DNA of 64,000 nt from NCBI RefSeq assembly GCF_037969875.1, contig NZ_CP150218.1, positions 4,092,001-4,156,000 of the forward strand, given 5' to 3'. Source of the stretch: Paenibacillus sp. FSL R7-0337. Its GTDB lineage: Bacteria > Bacillota > Bacilli > Paenibacillales > Paenibacillaceae. Shown one piece after another: positions 44,443 through 53,786 of the stretch. Each line of letters opens with the position of its first letter. Positions within the stretch are counted from its first letter, which is position 1. Under the pieces are notes generated by a model that worked only from the letters and a program-made list of their open reading frames with translations, searched no databases and had not been told where the DNA came from. Both the position numbers and the translations under genes were made by a program.

Positions 44443-46239
44443 TTATTCCCGCCCTGTAAACTTCCGGACATCCCCGGCAATGAATCCGAGCGCCTCCTGC
44501 CAGAATTCCAGAGAATGTACATCAATATCCATCAGCTTCGCAGCGTCTGCGATGCTCCGGGTACTGGTTGCTGACAGGAACTGTTCATAGCGGCTCACGA
44601 ACACCTGCCCCTGCTTTTGGTACTGGGCATACAGCCCCTTGGAGAACAGTAGCCCGAAGGAATACGGGAAGTTCAGGAACTCATTGCCTGCCATATAATA
44701 CCCCGCCTTGCTAATCCACTGGTAAGGATGAATGGACCCGGGCAGCACACTATCCCCGTAAGCCGCAGCCATCGATTCCAGCATCAATGCGTTCAGCTCC
44801 TCCAATGAAAGGGGACCGGATAACCGGCGGGCATAGAGCGCGCTCTCGAAGCAGTACCTGGCATAGAAATCGACAATATAATACCCTGCATCCGAGAGAC
44901 TCCGTTCCAGGATCGCATCCGCTTCCTCCGCAGGCAACGAGTTCAAGAGTTCAACATGAATCAGACTCTCACAAAAAATCGATGCCGTCTCCGCAATCGG
45001 CACCGGATAATCCATGTTGACCATCGTATGTCCCGCGAGGCGGCTGGTATGATACGCATGCCCAATCTCGTGAGCCAGTACACTCACATCTATATATTGG
45101 CCGTGGAAGCTTGTTATGATTCGGCTCTCTCCTATCGGGACGATATCGACACACATCCCGAAATTCCCCTTTCCGCTGCGCGGCTCAGCATCGATCCAGC
45201 GCTGCCCGAACGCCTTGCGGGCGAATCCGCCCAGCTCGGGGCTGAACCTGCTGAACCCCGCGATAATCATCGCCTGAGCCTCAGCATAGGTTATGCGGAC
45301 TGAAGTCTCCGTGCCAATGGGCGCAAAAACATCCCAGAACGGCAGCTGTCCCCCCGAATGCCCCAGCCGCCCAGCCTTCCCGGCGTAATACTGCCGGAAG
45401 ACCGGCAGGCTCTCCCGGATGGCCTGAAGCATCACCTCCAGCGTCTCCTGATCCATCCGTGCTGCTTCCAGCACCTTATGCAGCGGGGAGGCATATCCTC
45501 TTAGCTCATAGACGGTCGCCGCCTCACCACTGACGGCATTAATACAGGCAGCACTCTGCTCCGCCACGCTGCGGCAAACCTCATGCTCTGCTTCAGCCGC
45601 CGCCCTCCGTACCGCAGGATCGGGGTCGTAGACCAGATTCCGCAGCTCCGCCAGCGTCACACTACGGGTCACCCCGGCCAGATCTAGATCAGTCCGCAGT
45701 GTAGACAGCGTCTGCATGTACAGCCGCTCCCACGCTTTGGAGCCGGTGTTCTGCATCCTGGCAATCACCGCTTCGCCTTCTGCGCTAAGCATATGCTGCG
45801 ATTTCCCCTGTAATCCGCGCAGATAGAAGCTATGCTGCTCCAGATAAGCGCTAGAACGGAAACTCCGCTCCAGTTCATCCGCGCTTACCCCCGCCAACCA
45901 CTTGCTGAAGCGGACCAAGGCTTCACCCGCCCCGCTAGTCACCTCTTCCAGCTCGTCCATCAGATTCACAGCTTCCTCACACTGGCTGTCCGCACTGAAC
46001 CGCAGCTCCGCATAGCTGAACAGACGCAAATATAGCTGTTGATACGCATTATATTGTTTAAGGAACCCTTCCATCAGGTCTGCAGCGTCCTGCCCGTTAA
46101 CGGGCTGCGAGGCCGACCATGTATTCAGCTCCCCGGCAAGGCTCTCCACCTGCCTGCGGTCCTGCTGAAATCCCTCCGACTCGAACGAAGGATAGATCCG
46201 GTCCAGATTCCATGTTAATTCGCACGTTGTTGATTCCAT
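44443..46239 (-). CDS. pepF: M3-family oligoendopeptidase F
   Basis: 598 residues, the usual PepF length. Zinc motif HEIGHAYHTSRLAGHTMVN with the third ligand expected in FCESLIHVELL. The N-terminal helical part (LTWNLDRIYPSF) is typical. Cytoplasmic peptidase cleaving peptides of about 7-17 residues; in Bacillus it also affects sporulation and quorum peptides. Single gene with its own ribosome site (AAGGAGAG). The gene symbol is by family resemblance. Confidence 0.92.
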   Translation of the reverse strand: MESTTCELTWNLDRIYPSFESEGFQQDRRQVESLAGELNTWSASQPVNGQDAADLMEGFLKQYNAYQQLYLRLFSYAELRFSADSQCEEAVNLMDELEEVTSGAGEALVRFSKWLAGVSADELERSFRSSAYLEQHSFYLRGLQGKSQHMLSAEGEAVIARMQNTGSKAWERLYMQTLSTLRTDLDLAGVTRSVTLAELRNLVYDPDPAVRRAAAEAEHEVCRSVAEQSAACINAVSGEAATVYELRGYASPLHKVLEAARMDQETLEVMLQAIRESLPVFRQYYAGKAGRLGHSGGQLPFWDVFAPIGTETSVRITYAEAQAMIIAGFSRFSPELGGFARKAFGQRWIDAEPRSGKGNFGMCVDIVPIGESRIITSFHGQYIDVSVLAHEIGHAYHTSRLAGHTMVNMDYPVPIAETASIFCESLIHVELLNSLPAEEADAILERSLSDAGYYIVDFYARYCFESALYARRLSGPLSLEELNALMLESMAAAYGDSVLPGSIHPYQWISKAGYYMAGNEFLNFPYSFGLLFSKGLYAQYQKQGQVFVSRYEQFLSATSTRSIADAAKLMDIDVHSLEFWQEALGFIAGDVRKFTGRE

Positions 46240-46403
46240 TGATTAATCTCTCCTTATTTATAATCGCAGGAGCCCTCCGTTATCACATGCTTCCACCCCG
46301 TTCTAATTGATCCTGACAGGATCATCCATTTCAGTATACCTGAATTCATTAGTTTCTCCCATCATCCACCAACTTTCTAATGGTATACAGCAGCAGCCGT
46401 ATT

Positions 46404-46581
46404 GGCTTTTTCGCATACATCTGGCCCGCACATCCCAGCACTTGCTCATTATATTCGGTTTTTCGATTACATCCGGCCACACACCAGCATACTCACCCAA
46501 TGTGTTCGCTTTTTCGATTACATTTGGCTCACAATCCCCTGCGCTCACCGATTGTAGTCGCTTTTTCGCATACATCCGGCC
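46404..46581. repeat. Four tandem copies of a 51-52-bp repeat
   Basis: A conserved unit CGCTTTTTCGATTACATCCGG occurs at 46404, 46456, 46507 and 46559, spaced 52, 51 and 52 bases, with looser similarity (CACA..CC..GC) between. On the minus strand it lies in a frame with repeated VIEKAN/VWPDVIEKP-type words, but the unit length is not a multiple of three throughout, so I do not call a protein. A long inverted repeat follows at once. Confidence 0.8.
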
Positions 46582-46639
46582 TACGATCAAAGAAGCTCTC
46601 CCCGCCCCCAACGGGACAGGAAGAGCTTCTTTGATCGTA
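46582..46639. repeat. 18-bp perfect inverted repeat, hairpin after cydC
   Basis: TACGATCAAAGAAGCTCT and its exact reverse complement are separated by 22 bases rich in C and G. It lies 31 bases beyond the cydC stop codon. Probably ends or stabilises the cyd transcript; there is no T-run, so it is not a canonical terminator. Confidence 0.75.
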
Positions 46640-46669
46640 CTTACATTGCCTCGATTCTAATCCTAGCCT

Positions 46670-48469
46670 TTACTCGCCGTCCGCCACATTCTTCGCCTGC
46701 CCCGGCCGGTCCAGCTCATAGAGCTTGCGGTAACGCGGCTGCTGCTCCATCAGCTCGGCATGGGTGCCGCGCATCTCCACTTGGCCGTTCTCCATGAAGA
46801 TGACCTCGTCCATCTGCTCGGCGCCCACCAGATGATGCGTGACCCAGACCAGCGTCTTTCCAGCCATCGCCTCGAACATAGTGGCCAGCAGCTCGCGCTC
46901 CGTGCGCGGGTCGAGGCCAACGGTTGGCTCGTCCAGTACAACCACTGGGGTATTCTGCAGCAGAATACGGGCCAAGGCCATCCGCTGGCGCTCTCCGCCG
47001 GAGAAGCGCTGCCCCGCCTCGCGTACCGGAGTATCATAGCCCTCCGGCAGCGAAGAGATCAGCGTATCCAGCTTCGCCAGGGCTGCCGCCTGCTGGACCG
47101 CTGCCTCCGAAGCCCCCGGGTCCCCGAGCCGGATATTGTTCGCCACCGTGGTGTCGAACAGATGCGGGCTCTGGTTCAGCACCGCGATGAGCTGTGGAAT
47201 CCGCTCACCGTAAGCCGCAGCATCGATCCCGTTAATCGTCACGGAGCCGATGGTGGGCGCAATCACGCCCTGCACCATCTTGAGCAGCGTCGATTTACCC
47301 GCTCCGCTGCGGCCGATAACTGCAACCTTCCGCCCTTGCGGCAGCGTAAGGTCCAACCCCTGAACAGAGAAGTCGTCACCTGCCGCATAGCGGTAGCCCG
47401 CCGACCTCAGTTCAATCTGAACCTGTCCGCTGGCCTTGGCAGCCTCGGCAGCAGTAGCGACCTGAGCCGCGGCTTCGGCATTCCTGCCTTTTTCCGCCTC
47501 AGAGAGCACAGCCTTCGCCGGGGGTTCCACACCCTCCAGCCGCTCCAGTGAATTCCGGTATTGCGGAATTTTCTCCACAGCCTCGGATACGGGCAGGAAG
47601 GCATCCGCCACCGGGAAGACCACCAGCACGAACGCCGCAATCAGCGTTCCGGCAATCGCCCCTTCAGCATACTGTCCAGCCGCCCAGTATAACAAAGACA
47701 ACACGGCCAGGCCAACAACCGCCTGCCCGATGAACATACGCAGCCGTGCCCAGCGCCGCAGCGAACCGTCTATGCGGGCAACCGCCTGCTCGTCCGCTTC
47801 ATACGTATCGACGAACTGGCTCTGCCGTCCGCTGATTACCCAATCTCCCAGCCCGAGCACAGCATCTGTCAGCTTTTGATACAGCCGGTTGCGCTCCTGC
47901 TTCACCTGACGCTGACGCTTCTGGGTCAGCAGGAGGGAGATCAGCGGTAATACGACAACCAGCACCAGCATATAGAGTCCCATAAGCAGAGCAAAGGCCA
48001 CATCGAACGTCCCGAGCGCAATCATCGCCGCTGCGTAGATCAATAGCGCGATAATGCTCGGAAAGACGGTCCGAAGATACACATTCTGTAAATATTCGAT
48101 ATCATCGGCAAGCATACCGAGAATATCCCCGGTACGGAAGCGTGAGGACAAGAACAGCGCCTGTGGCTCCAGCATATGGTACAGCCGGACCCGCATCTTC
48201 GACAGAATGCGCAGAATCGTGTCATGTCCCACCAACCGCTCCACATAGTGGATAACAGCCCGGCTGGTCCCGAAGGTGCGCACACCGACAATGGGGACAT
48301 AGATCATCAGTATATTTTCCGGCGGAATCGAGGCCTTCGAGATCAGAAAGCCTGAAGTATACATCAGCGAGGACGCAGAGAAGATAGTCAGAGCGCCCAG
48401 CAAGATGATTAACACGAACCGCCAGAAGTAGGCAGAGTAATAGGGAGCAAACCATCCTTCACGTTTCAA
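46670..48469 (-). CDS. cydC: CydC, heterodimeric ABC exporter subunit for cytochrome bd assembly
   Basis: 599 residues. Six membrane helices then an ATPase domain: Walker A IGRSGAGKST, signature FSGGERQRMALARIL, Walker B VVVLDEPTVGLD, H-loop WVTHH. CydDC exports thiols (cysteine, glutathione) or moves haem and is needed for assembly of the bd oxidase. Four-base overlap with cydD. A long Ala/Glu-rich linker (AEAAAQVATAAEAAKAS) joins the two domains. Last gene of cydABDC. Confidence 0.93.
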   Translation of the reverse strand: MKREGWFAPYYSAYFWRFVLIILLGALTIFSASSLMYTSGFLISKASIPPENILMIYVPIVGVRTFGTSRAVIHYVERLVGHDTILRILSKMRVRLYHMLEPQALFLSSRFRTGDILGMLADDIEYLQNVYLRTVFPSIIALLIYAAAMIALGTFDVAFALLMGLYMLVLVVVLPLISLLLTQKRQRQVKQERNRLYQKLTDAVLGLGDWVISGRQSQFVDTYEADEQAVARIDGSLRRWARLRMFIGQAVVGLAVLSLLYWAAGQYAEGAIAGTLIAAFVLVVFPVADAFLPVSEAVEKIPQYRNSLERLEGVEPPAKAVLSEAEKGRNAEAAAQVATAAEAAKASGQVQIELRSAGYRYAAGDDFSVQGLDLTLPQGRKVAVIGRSGAGKSTLLKMVQGVIAPTIGSVTINGIDAAAYGERIPQLIAVLNQSPHLFDTTVANNIRLGDPGASEAAVQQAAALAKLDTLISSLPEGYDTPVREAGQRFSGGERQRMALARILLQNTPVVVLDEPTVGLDPRTERELLATMFEAMAGKTLVWVTHHLVGAEQMDEVIFMENGQVEMRGTHAELMEQQPRYRKLYELDRPGQAKNVADGE

Positions 48470-50235
48470 TGGATTCCCTCCAATTGACTTTGAATAAGCT
48501 CATAATAAGCACCCCTCCGCGCAGTCAGCTCGTCGTGTGTGCCTATTTCAACCACCCGTCCCTGCTGCATAACGACAATCAGATCCATGTCGATCATCCA
48601 GTGCAGGCGGTGTGTAGCCAGGAATACCAGCTTGCCTTCGAATAGCGGCAGCATCGTCTCCTTCAGCTCATATTCCGTCTCAATGTCCAGATGAGCCGTC
48701 GGCTCATCCAGCAGCATAATCGGGCGGCTGCTCAGCAGGGCGCGGGCCAGAGCCACACGCTGCTCCTGCCCGCCGCTGAGCGTACGGCCGCCGCCGCCGA
48801 TCATTTCGTTCAGACCTTCCGGCAGCGAGGACACCAGCTTCGATAAACCGGCCGACTCCAGCGCGGCAGCTACCGCCTCCTGTGAAGCCTCGGGATAATA
48901 GAACCGGACATTATCAGCCAGCGTGCCGCTGAAGATATACGGGCGCTGCGGAATATAAGCCGTCTGCTTCCGCCAGCCCTCATCGGTCAGCGCACTGACC
49001 AGGCTTCCATTAATCGTAAGGGTTCCAGAGGTTGGATGAAGGAAGCCGCCCAGAACGTCTATCAGTGTAGACTTGCCTGCGCCGCTCTCCCCGATAATAC
49101 CAATCTTGCAATGCCCGCTGAATTCAAGATGAACAGCTTCCAGTGACGACACTCCGTCCGCTTCATAGGTCACGCCTACCCCGTCAAGCTTCAGGTCGCT
49201 ATTATTGTTCCACGTGAAAAAGTCGCCTGACCAAGCTCCGCTCTGACCTGCCATCTCCTTCTGCCCACCCTGCTCCAGCAGCTTCGCCTGGACCGTCTCG
49301 CGGTCAATGATGCTCTTCATCGCTTCACCGGCTTCCTTACCGTCCAAGGTGGCATGGAAATCTGCGCCCACCAGCCGCACCGGCAGGAAATATTCCGGCG
49401 CGAGAATCAGGATCGTCAGTCCGGTAACCAGCGTCATCTGCTCATTGACCAGACGCAGACCAAGGCTTACCGCTACCGAAGCGACAGACAGCATAGTGAA
49501 GAAGTCCAGTGCGAACGAAGACAGGAAGGCGACTCGCAGCGTACGCATAGTTGCTGAACGGTAGCGGTCACTGACCTTGGCAATACTCTCACTGTGGCTG
49601 CGGCTGCGTCCAAGGAATTTCAGCGTCTCCAGACCGCGCAGCGAATCCACGAAGTGATTCGATAAGGTACGGTAAGACTTCAGCTGACGGTCCATCTGCT
49701 TGCGGGCCGTCATCCCGATCAGGATCATGAATACAATAATGATCGGCATCGTTAAGGTAAGAATCACACCGCTGGACGTATCCAGGGTGAACACATAGAC
49801 AAGCAGCAGAGCGGGTGTTATCGCCATACCGACCATCCGCGGAATAATCAGCTCCAGGTATGTGCGGAACTTCGTTACTCCTTCAAGCACTAATGTGACC
49901 ATATTTCCGGTCCCCCGGTCGCCAGCCAGCCTTGGTCCCAGCTGGAACAGCTTGTCCATCATCTGTCTCCGCATGCTGCTGCCGGTCGCTTCCGCGAAGC
50001 GGTACGCCGCCCGGCTCATCAGCATGGCACAGGCATGACGCACAAGAAACGCAAGAAGGAACAAGAGCGCTCTAGCCCCTTGTTCCTTCAGCGGTTCTCC
50101 CGCAAACAGCGCAGAGACAGCTTCTGCCAACGACTTCGCCAGCAGAAGAATGGAGAAGCTTTGCACCAGGGTTAGGAAGCCAACCAGCAGAAAGACCGGC
50201 TTAACTCCTTTGTACCCAAGCAAATTTTTATCCAT
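48466..50235 (-). CDS. cydD: CydD, heterodimeric ABC exporter subunit
   Basis: 589 residues. Membrane domain with five to six helices; ATPase with Walker A IGESGAGKST, signature LSGGQEQRVALARALL, Walker B IMLLDEPTAHLD and H-loop ATHRLHW. Works as a dimer with CydC. Shares one base with the cydB stop and overlaps cydC. Confidence 0.93.
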   Translation of the reverse strand: MDKNLLGYKGVKPVFLLVGFLTLVQSFSILLLAKSLAEAVSALFAGEPLKEQGARALLFLLAFLVRHACAMLMSRAAYRFAEATGSSMRRQMMDKLFQLGPRLAGDRGTGNMVTLVLEGVTKFRTYLELIIPRMVGMAITPALLLVYVFTLDTSSGVILTLTMPIIIVFMILIGMTARKQMDRQLKSYRTLSNHFVDSLRGLETLKFLGRSRSHSESIAKVSDRYRSATMRTLRVAFLSSFALDFFTMLSVASVAVSLGLRLVNEQMTLVTGLTILILAPEYFLPVRLVGADFHATLDGKEAGEAMKSIIDRETVQAKLLEQGGQKEMAGQSGAWSGDFFTWNNNSDLKLDGVGVTYEADGVSSLEAVHLEFSGHCKIGIIGESGAGKSTLIDVLGGFLHPTSGTLTINGSLVSALTDEGWRKQTAYIPQRPYIFSGTLADNVRFYYPEASQEAVAAALESAGLSKLVSSLPEGLNEMIGGGGRTLSGGQEQRVALARALLSSRPIMLLDEPTAHLDIETEYELKETMLPLFEGKLVFLATHRLHWMIDMDLIVVMQQGRVVEIGTHDELTARRGAYYELIQSQLEGIH

Positions 50236-51248
50236 TAGTATTCAAGATGCTCCTTCTCATGAACCCGTTTGTGGAAGATGAAATAACTCCAGATCTGATA
50301 GCCCAGCACGAACGGCAGCAGAGTCAGTGCTACAATCGTCATCACCTTCAGCGAATATTGGCCGGAGGCCGCATTCGTAATCGTCAGGTTGAACGCCTGA
50401 TCCAGCGAGCTAATCATAACCCGCGGGAACAGTCCGATGAAGATCGATGCAACAGACAGGGCCATCACAGCACCAGTCATCCCGAAGGCATAGCCGTCCT
50501 TCTTCTTAGTCATGAAATATCCGGCCAGCAGATAAGCTGCTACACCCAGAACGACTACAATCCACAGCAGCGTTCCGCGTTTATCGAAGATATCCGTCAT
50601 AGTATACGTCATTACAACGAAGGCTACCAGCAGCGCCGCCAGTGGAATCAGCAGCTTCTGGGCCAGCTTACGCGCCCGTTCCTGCAGATCTCCAAGCGTA
50701 CGGAGCGTAGTGAACATCAGCCCGTGTACCAGACACAGCAGGACAACCGTAATCCCTGCAACCACTGTATACGTATTGACGATATCGAAGAATCCGGCAT
50801 ACATCTGCATATCCTTGTCGATCGGCAAGCCCTTGATGAAGCTGGCGAATACCACGGCGAGCAGGAACGGCGGCAGGAAGCTGCCGAAGAAGATGCAGAC
50901 ATCCCATGTTTTCTGCCAAGTCTTGGAATCACGCTTACCTCTGAACTCGAATGCGACACCACGGGCGATCAACGCCAGCAGAGCAACTACAAACGGTATA
51001 TAGAAACCGCTGAACAGCGTAGCATACCAATGCGGGAAGGCCGCGAACATTGCACCGGCACCCGTAATCAGCCATACCTCATTCGCATCCCAGAACGGCC
51101 CGATCGAATTGATCAGTATCCGGCGCTCCGTATCATTCTTGGCCAATATCTGTGTCTCCATCCCTACACCGAAGTCGAAGCCTTCCAGGAAGAAGAAGCC
51201 GACGAACAGCACCGCAATCAGCAGAAACCATAATTCATTAAGTGACAT
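50235..51248 (-). CDS. cydB: Cytochrome bd ubiquinol oxidase subunit II
   Basis: 337 residues, eight or more membrane helices (LNELWFLLIAVLFVGFFFLEGFDFGVGM at the N-terminus is the CydB signature; FWDANEVWLITGAGAMFAAFP follows). Structural partner of CydA in the membrane oxidase that reduces oxygen with quinol without pumping protons. Three bases from cydA. Confidence 0.95.
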   Translation of the reverse strand: MSLNELWFLLIAVLFVGFFFLEGFDFGVGMETQILAKNDTERRILINSIGPFWDANEVWLITGAGAMFAAFPHWYATLFSGFYIPFVVALLALIARGVAFEFRGKRDSKTWQKTWDVCIFFGSFLPPFLLAVVFASFIKGLPIDKDMQMYAGFFDIVNTYTVVAGITVVLLCLVHGLMFTTLRTLGDLQERARKLAQKLLIPLAALLVAFVVMTYTMTDIFDKRGTLLWIVVVLGVAAYLLAGYFMTKKKDGYAFGMTGAVMALSVASIFIGLFPRVMISSLDQAFNLTITNAASGQYSLKVMTIVALTLLPFVLGYQIWSYFIFHKRVHEKEHLEY

Positions 51249-51251
51249 TGG

Positions 51252-52640
51252 TTAGCCCTCCTTGTTATACGGATCGTGGGATTCACCGTGTTCGTTATCC
51301 ATAGCATAAGGACCTTTTTTAATCACTTTGACGAACAGGCCGACCAGCACTGCACCCAATATGGCATAGATCGCGTTAAAAGTAATCACCGAGAACAGCA
51401 CCTGTCCGCTGGTAATATTAGGCGACACACTGTCTTCTGTAGTCATAAGTCCGAATACAGTCCATGGCTGACGCCCGATCTCTGTCATAATCCAGCCGGC
51501 CGTATTGGCAATCGGCGGAAGCAGCAGTCCCCAGAACATGAAGCGCATGAACCAGGTATTGGGTCTGTCCATCTTTTTGCGCCACATGAGGTAGATAGCA
51601 TATACCCCGAACAGCATCATCAGCGTGCCGGCAGCAACCATGATCCGGAAGCTCCAGAAGGTTGTTTTGACCGGCGGAATATAATCTCCTGGTCCGTAGG
51701 CTACTTCATACTCCTTCTGTAGCTCCAGCATCCCCTTCACATCACCGGAGAATTTACTGTAGGACAGGAAGCTCAGCAGATACGGAACCTGAACTTCATT
51801 GCTGTTGGTTTGGTTCTTCACATCGATATTGGCAAATACCGTCCAAGGTGCCGGGTCGCCGCTCTCACCCCACAGCGCTTCGGAAGCCGCCATCTTCATG
51901 GGCTGTGTCTCTACCAGATATTGAGCCTGTGCATGTCCTGCAACCGCAACGCCGAAGGAAGAGATAACCCCTACAATTGCTGCGATCTCGAATGATTTCC
52001 GGAAAAAGGCGACGTCCTGCTTCTTAAGCAATTTGTAAGCACTGATCCCTGTTACCAGGAAGGCACCTGTAGCGTAAGCGGCAAGCACTGTATGCGGAAA
52101 TTCCACCAGCAGCTGGCCGTTTGTAATCAGTGCGAAGATGTCATTCATCTCAGCCCGGCCGTTGTTAATCTGGAAGCCGACCGGATGCTGCATGAAGGAG
52201 TTAGCCGCCAGAATCCAGAATGCCGACAGCATCGTCCCGAAGGCCACCAGCCAGATCGATAATAGATGAATCCGCTTGGACACCTTATCCCAGCCGAAGA
52301 TCCAGATTCCGATGAATGTGGACTCCAGGAAGAAGGCCAACAAGGCTTCAATCGCAAGCGGAGCCCCGAACACATCACCGACGAAGCGCGAATAATCCGA
52401 CCAGTTCATTCCGAACTGGAATTCCTGCAAAATCCCTGTTACTACACCTACTGCGAAGTTAATCAGGAACAGCTTCCCCCAGAATTGCGCCATTCTTTTG
52501 TACTCTTCATTGCCCTTTCTTACGTACATGGTCTCCATAATGGCAATTATGAGCGCAAGTCCGATCGATACTGGCACAAAGAAATAATGAAAAATTGTCG
52601 TCGACGCAAATTGTATACGTGACAGCAGTACTGTATCCAT
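51252..52640 (-). CDS. cydA: Cytochrome bd ubiquinol oxidase subunit I
   Basis: 462 residues. Contains RIQFASTTIFHYFFVPVSIGLALI with the haem-ligand histidine at 18, GVVTGILQEFQFGMNW, AFFLESTFIGIW (GLEST-like oxidase block) and GRQPWTVFGLMTT near the end. The short periplasmic Q-loop is the form found in Firmicutes. Quinol oxidation and oxygen reduction at high affinity; expressed at low oxygen or high NADH. Two Rex-type operators lie upstream. Confidence 0.95.
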   Translation of the reverse strand: MDTVLLSRIQFASTTIFHYFFVPVSIGLALIIAIMETMYVRKGNEEYKRMAQFWGKLFLINFAVGVVTGILQEFQFGMNWSDYSRFVGDVFGAPLAIEALLAFFLESTFIGIWIFGWDKVSKRIHLLSIWLVAFGTMLSAFWILAANSFMQHPVGFQINNGRAEMNDIFALITNGQLLVEFPHTVLAAYATGAFLVTGISAYKLLKKQDVAFFRKSFEIAAIVGVISSFGVAVAGHAQAQYLVETQPMKMAASEALWGESGDPAPWTVFANIDVKNQTNSNEVQVPYLLSFLSYSKFSGDVKGMLELQKEYEVAYGPGDYIPPVKTTFWSFRIMVAAGTLMMLFGVYAIYLMWRKKMDRPNTWFMRFMFWGLLLPPIANTAGWIMTEIGRQPWTVFGLMTTEDSVSPNITSGQVLFSVITFNAIYAILGAVLVGLFVKVIKKGPYAMDNEHGESHDPYNKEG

Positions 52641-52703
52641 ATTTCTCCCCTTCCTTCTCCCTATTTCGTTATGTCTATTTTGTCAAATTTCCGACGCCTT
52701 AAG

Positions 52704-52719
52704 TGTGATGATTGTCACA
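52704..52719. promoter_or_regulatory. Rex-type operator, distal site
   Basis: TGTGATGATTGTCACA: TGTGA-N6-TCACA dyad, 64 bases upstream of the cydA start. Rex senses NADH/NAD+ and represses cyd and fermentation genes in Firmicutes. Confidence 0.7.
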
Positions 52720-52754
52720 TTATACACCCTGTTTAGGCATGAAAAACAAAATAT

Positions 52755-52772
52755 TTGTGACAAATATCACAA
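52755..52772. promoter_or_regulatory. Rex-type operator, best match
   Basis: TTGTGACAAATATCACAA is a full TTGTGA-N6-TCACAA dyad, the core of the Rex consensus, about 115 bases before cydA. Centres of the two sites are 52 bases apart, about five helical turns. Confidence 0.85.
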
Positions 52773-52789
52773 TATTGCATATAGAAAGC

Positions 52790-52818
52790 AAAAAAAATAA
52801 GACGGTTTCACCGTCTTA
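52790..52818 (-). terminator. Terminator of the YdjO-like gene
   Basis: TAAGACGG and CCGTCTTA around TTTCA, followed on the minus strand by a run of T (eight). 54 bases after the stop codon. Confidence 0.85.
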
Positions 52819-52871
52819 CATTTATCCAGCATGTATAGTATATAGTTGTCTTGATTCATAAAGGTATTGGT

Positions 52872-53102
52872 CTAGGTAATGGAAATACCTTTCTTAAGCG
52901 ATTTGAGATCGCCATTTGAATTAAGCAATTGCGGCAGCATCTTCATGCTACGAACCATTGGGGAATGACAGAGACGGCAGGAAGGCGCGTGTTCAAATGC
53001 GAAATTATCCCTCATCCATCCATTGCAATCCTCATTGGTACAGGCCCAAATTGCGGTATTTTCTTCCGGTACTTCCTCCAAAGGCTTTTTCCGGTAGTTC
53101 AT
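52872..53102 (-). CDS. ydjO-like: Cold-inducible YdjO-family zinc-ribbon protein
   Basis: 76 residues. Two cysteine pairs, WACTNEDCNGWMRDNF and CRLCHSPMV, form a small zinc ribbon with the CNGWMR word of the YdjO family, which is cold-induced in Bacillus. Lies 90 bases downstream of the cold-shock gene on the same strand, fitting co-regulation, though a terminator stands between. GGAACGG upstream gives a moderate ribosome site. Confidence 0.8.
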   Translation of the reverse strand: MNYRKKPLEEVPEENTAIWACTNEDCNGWMRDNFAFEHAPSCRLCHSPMVRSMKMLPQLLNSNGDLKSLKKGISIT

Positions 53103-53142
53103 TGCCGTTCCTCCTTCCTTTATGTTGCAAGCAAGTAATGAT

Positions 53143-53185
53143 AAAAAAAGACCGTCCCAACTTTCACAAGCGGGGACGGTGTCTT
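53143..53185 (-). terminator. Terminator of the cold-shock gene
   Basis: GACCGTCCC and GGGGACGGTGTC pair, followed on the minus strand by CTTTTTTT. Eight bases after the stop codon. Confidence 0.85.
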
Positions 53186-53192
53186 CTATTAA

Positions 53193-53393
53193 TTACAGTT
53201 TTACAACGTTTTCGGCTTGTGGTCCGCGGTTGCCTTGAACAACGTTGAATTCAACGCGTTGGCCTTCGTCCAAAGTTTTGAAGCCGTCGCCAGTGATTGC
53301 GCTGAAGTGAACGAATACGTCGCTTCCGCCTTCAACTTCGATGAAACCGAATCCTTTTTCTGCGTTGAACCATTTAACTGTACCTGTTTGCAT
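53193..53393 (-). CDS. csp: CspA-family cold-shock protein
   Basis: 66 residues from MQTGTVKWFNAEKGFGFIEV at 53393, which has GGAGGTAACACAC upstream; the longer frame to 53408 adds MEVTH only. RNP1 KGFGFIEV and RNP2 VFVHFSAI are both intact. Single-strand nucleic-acid chaperone. About 130 bases of AT-rich leader follow upstream, as usual for cold-shock genes whose long 5' UTR controls translation. Confidence 0.95.
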   Translation of the reverse strand: MQTGTVKWFNAEKGFGFIEVEGGSDVFVHFSAITGDGFKTLDEGQRVEFNVVQGNRGPQAENVVKL

Positions 53394-53661
53394 GTGTGTT
53401 ACCTCCACAAATTTAAATTAATATGTTCTTTTTATCTTCAGACAAAGAAAAAATTCACACATTGAGAAAGGTTGTATCTTTGGTTGACAGCCCTTTTCAA
53501 TGCGAGAATAAGGTATCAATGTATGAATAATTTCATGTTACCACACCTTAATAACAAAGGCAAGCTGTTCTATCCTAATTTCTCCGTTTTTCCCCTTATA
53601 AGGGCCACTTCCCAATGTAAGGGCTACCAGTCGTATTAATTTGTAATATTTATACCCATTA

Positions 53662-53778
53662 CTACCAGTTACCCCATTTATTTATTCTTGAAACAGCCCC
53701 GCCCTCTTCTTTTTTCCTGAAAAGGACGGCTTCAACTGTTTCCGTAATCGTGACTGCCTCATTATTATATACGGCCAT
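53662..53778 (-). CDS. 38-residue putative small protein after htrA
   Basis: Starts MAVYNNEAVTITETVEAVLF and ends with SRINKWGNW. The ATG lies nine bases beyond the htrA stop, and GGAGG at the end of htrA sits about 12 bases before it. Composition looks like a protein (charged, amphipathic helix), and no other feature accounts for the gap. Could still be chance. The remaining ~260 bases up to the cold-shock gene hold its leader and nothing else I recognise. Confidence 0.4.
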   Translation of the reverse strand: MAVYNNEAVTITETVEAVLFRKKEEGGAVSRINKWGNW

Positions 53779-53786
53779 TTCCAATT

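Noticed and set aside
46303..46611. Minus-strand protein of 102 residues across the repeat array
   Set aside because: It is formed by repeats whose period is 51-52 bases, so the frame is not kept by design, and there is no convincing ribosome site.
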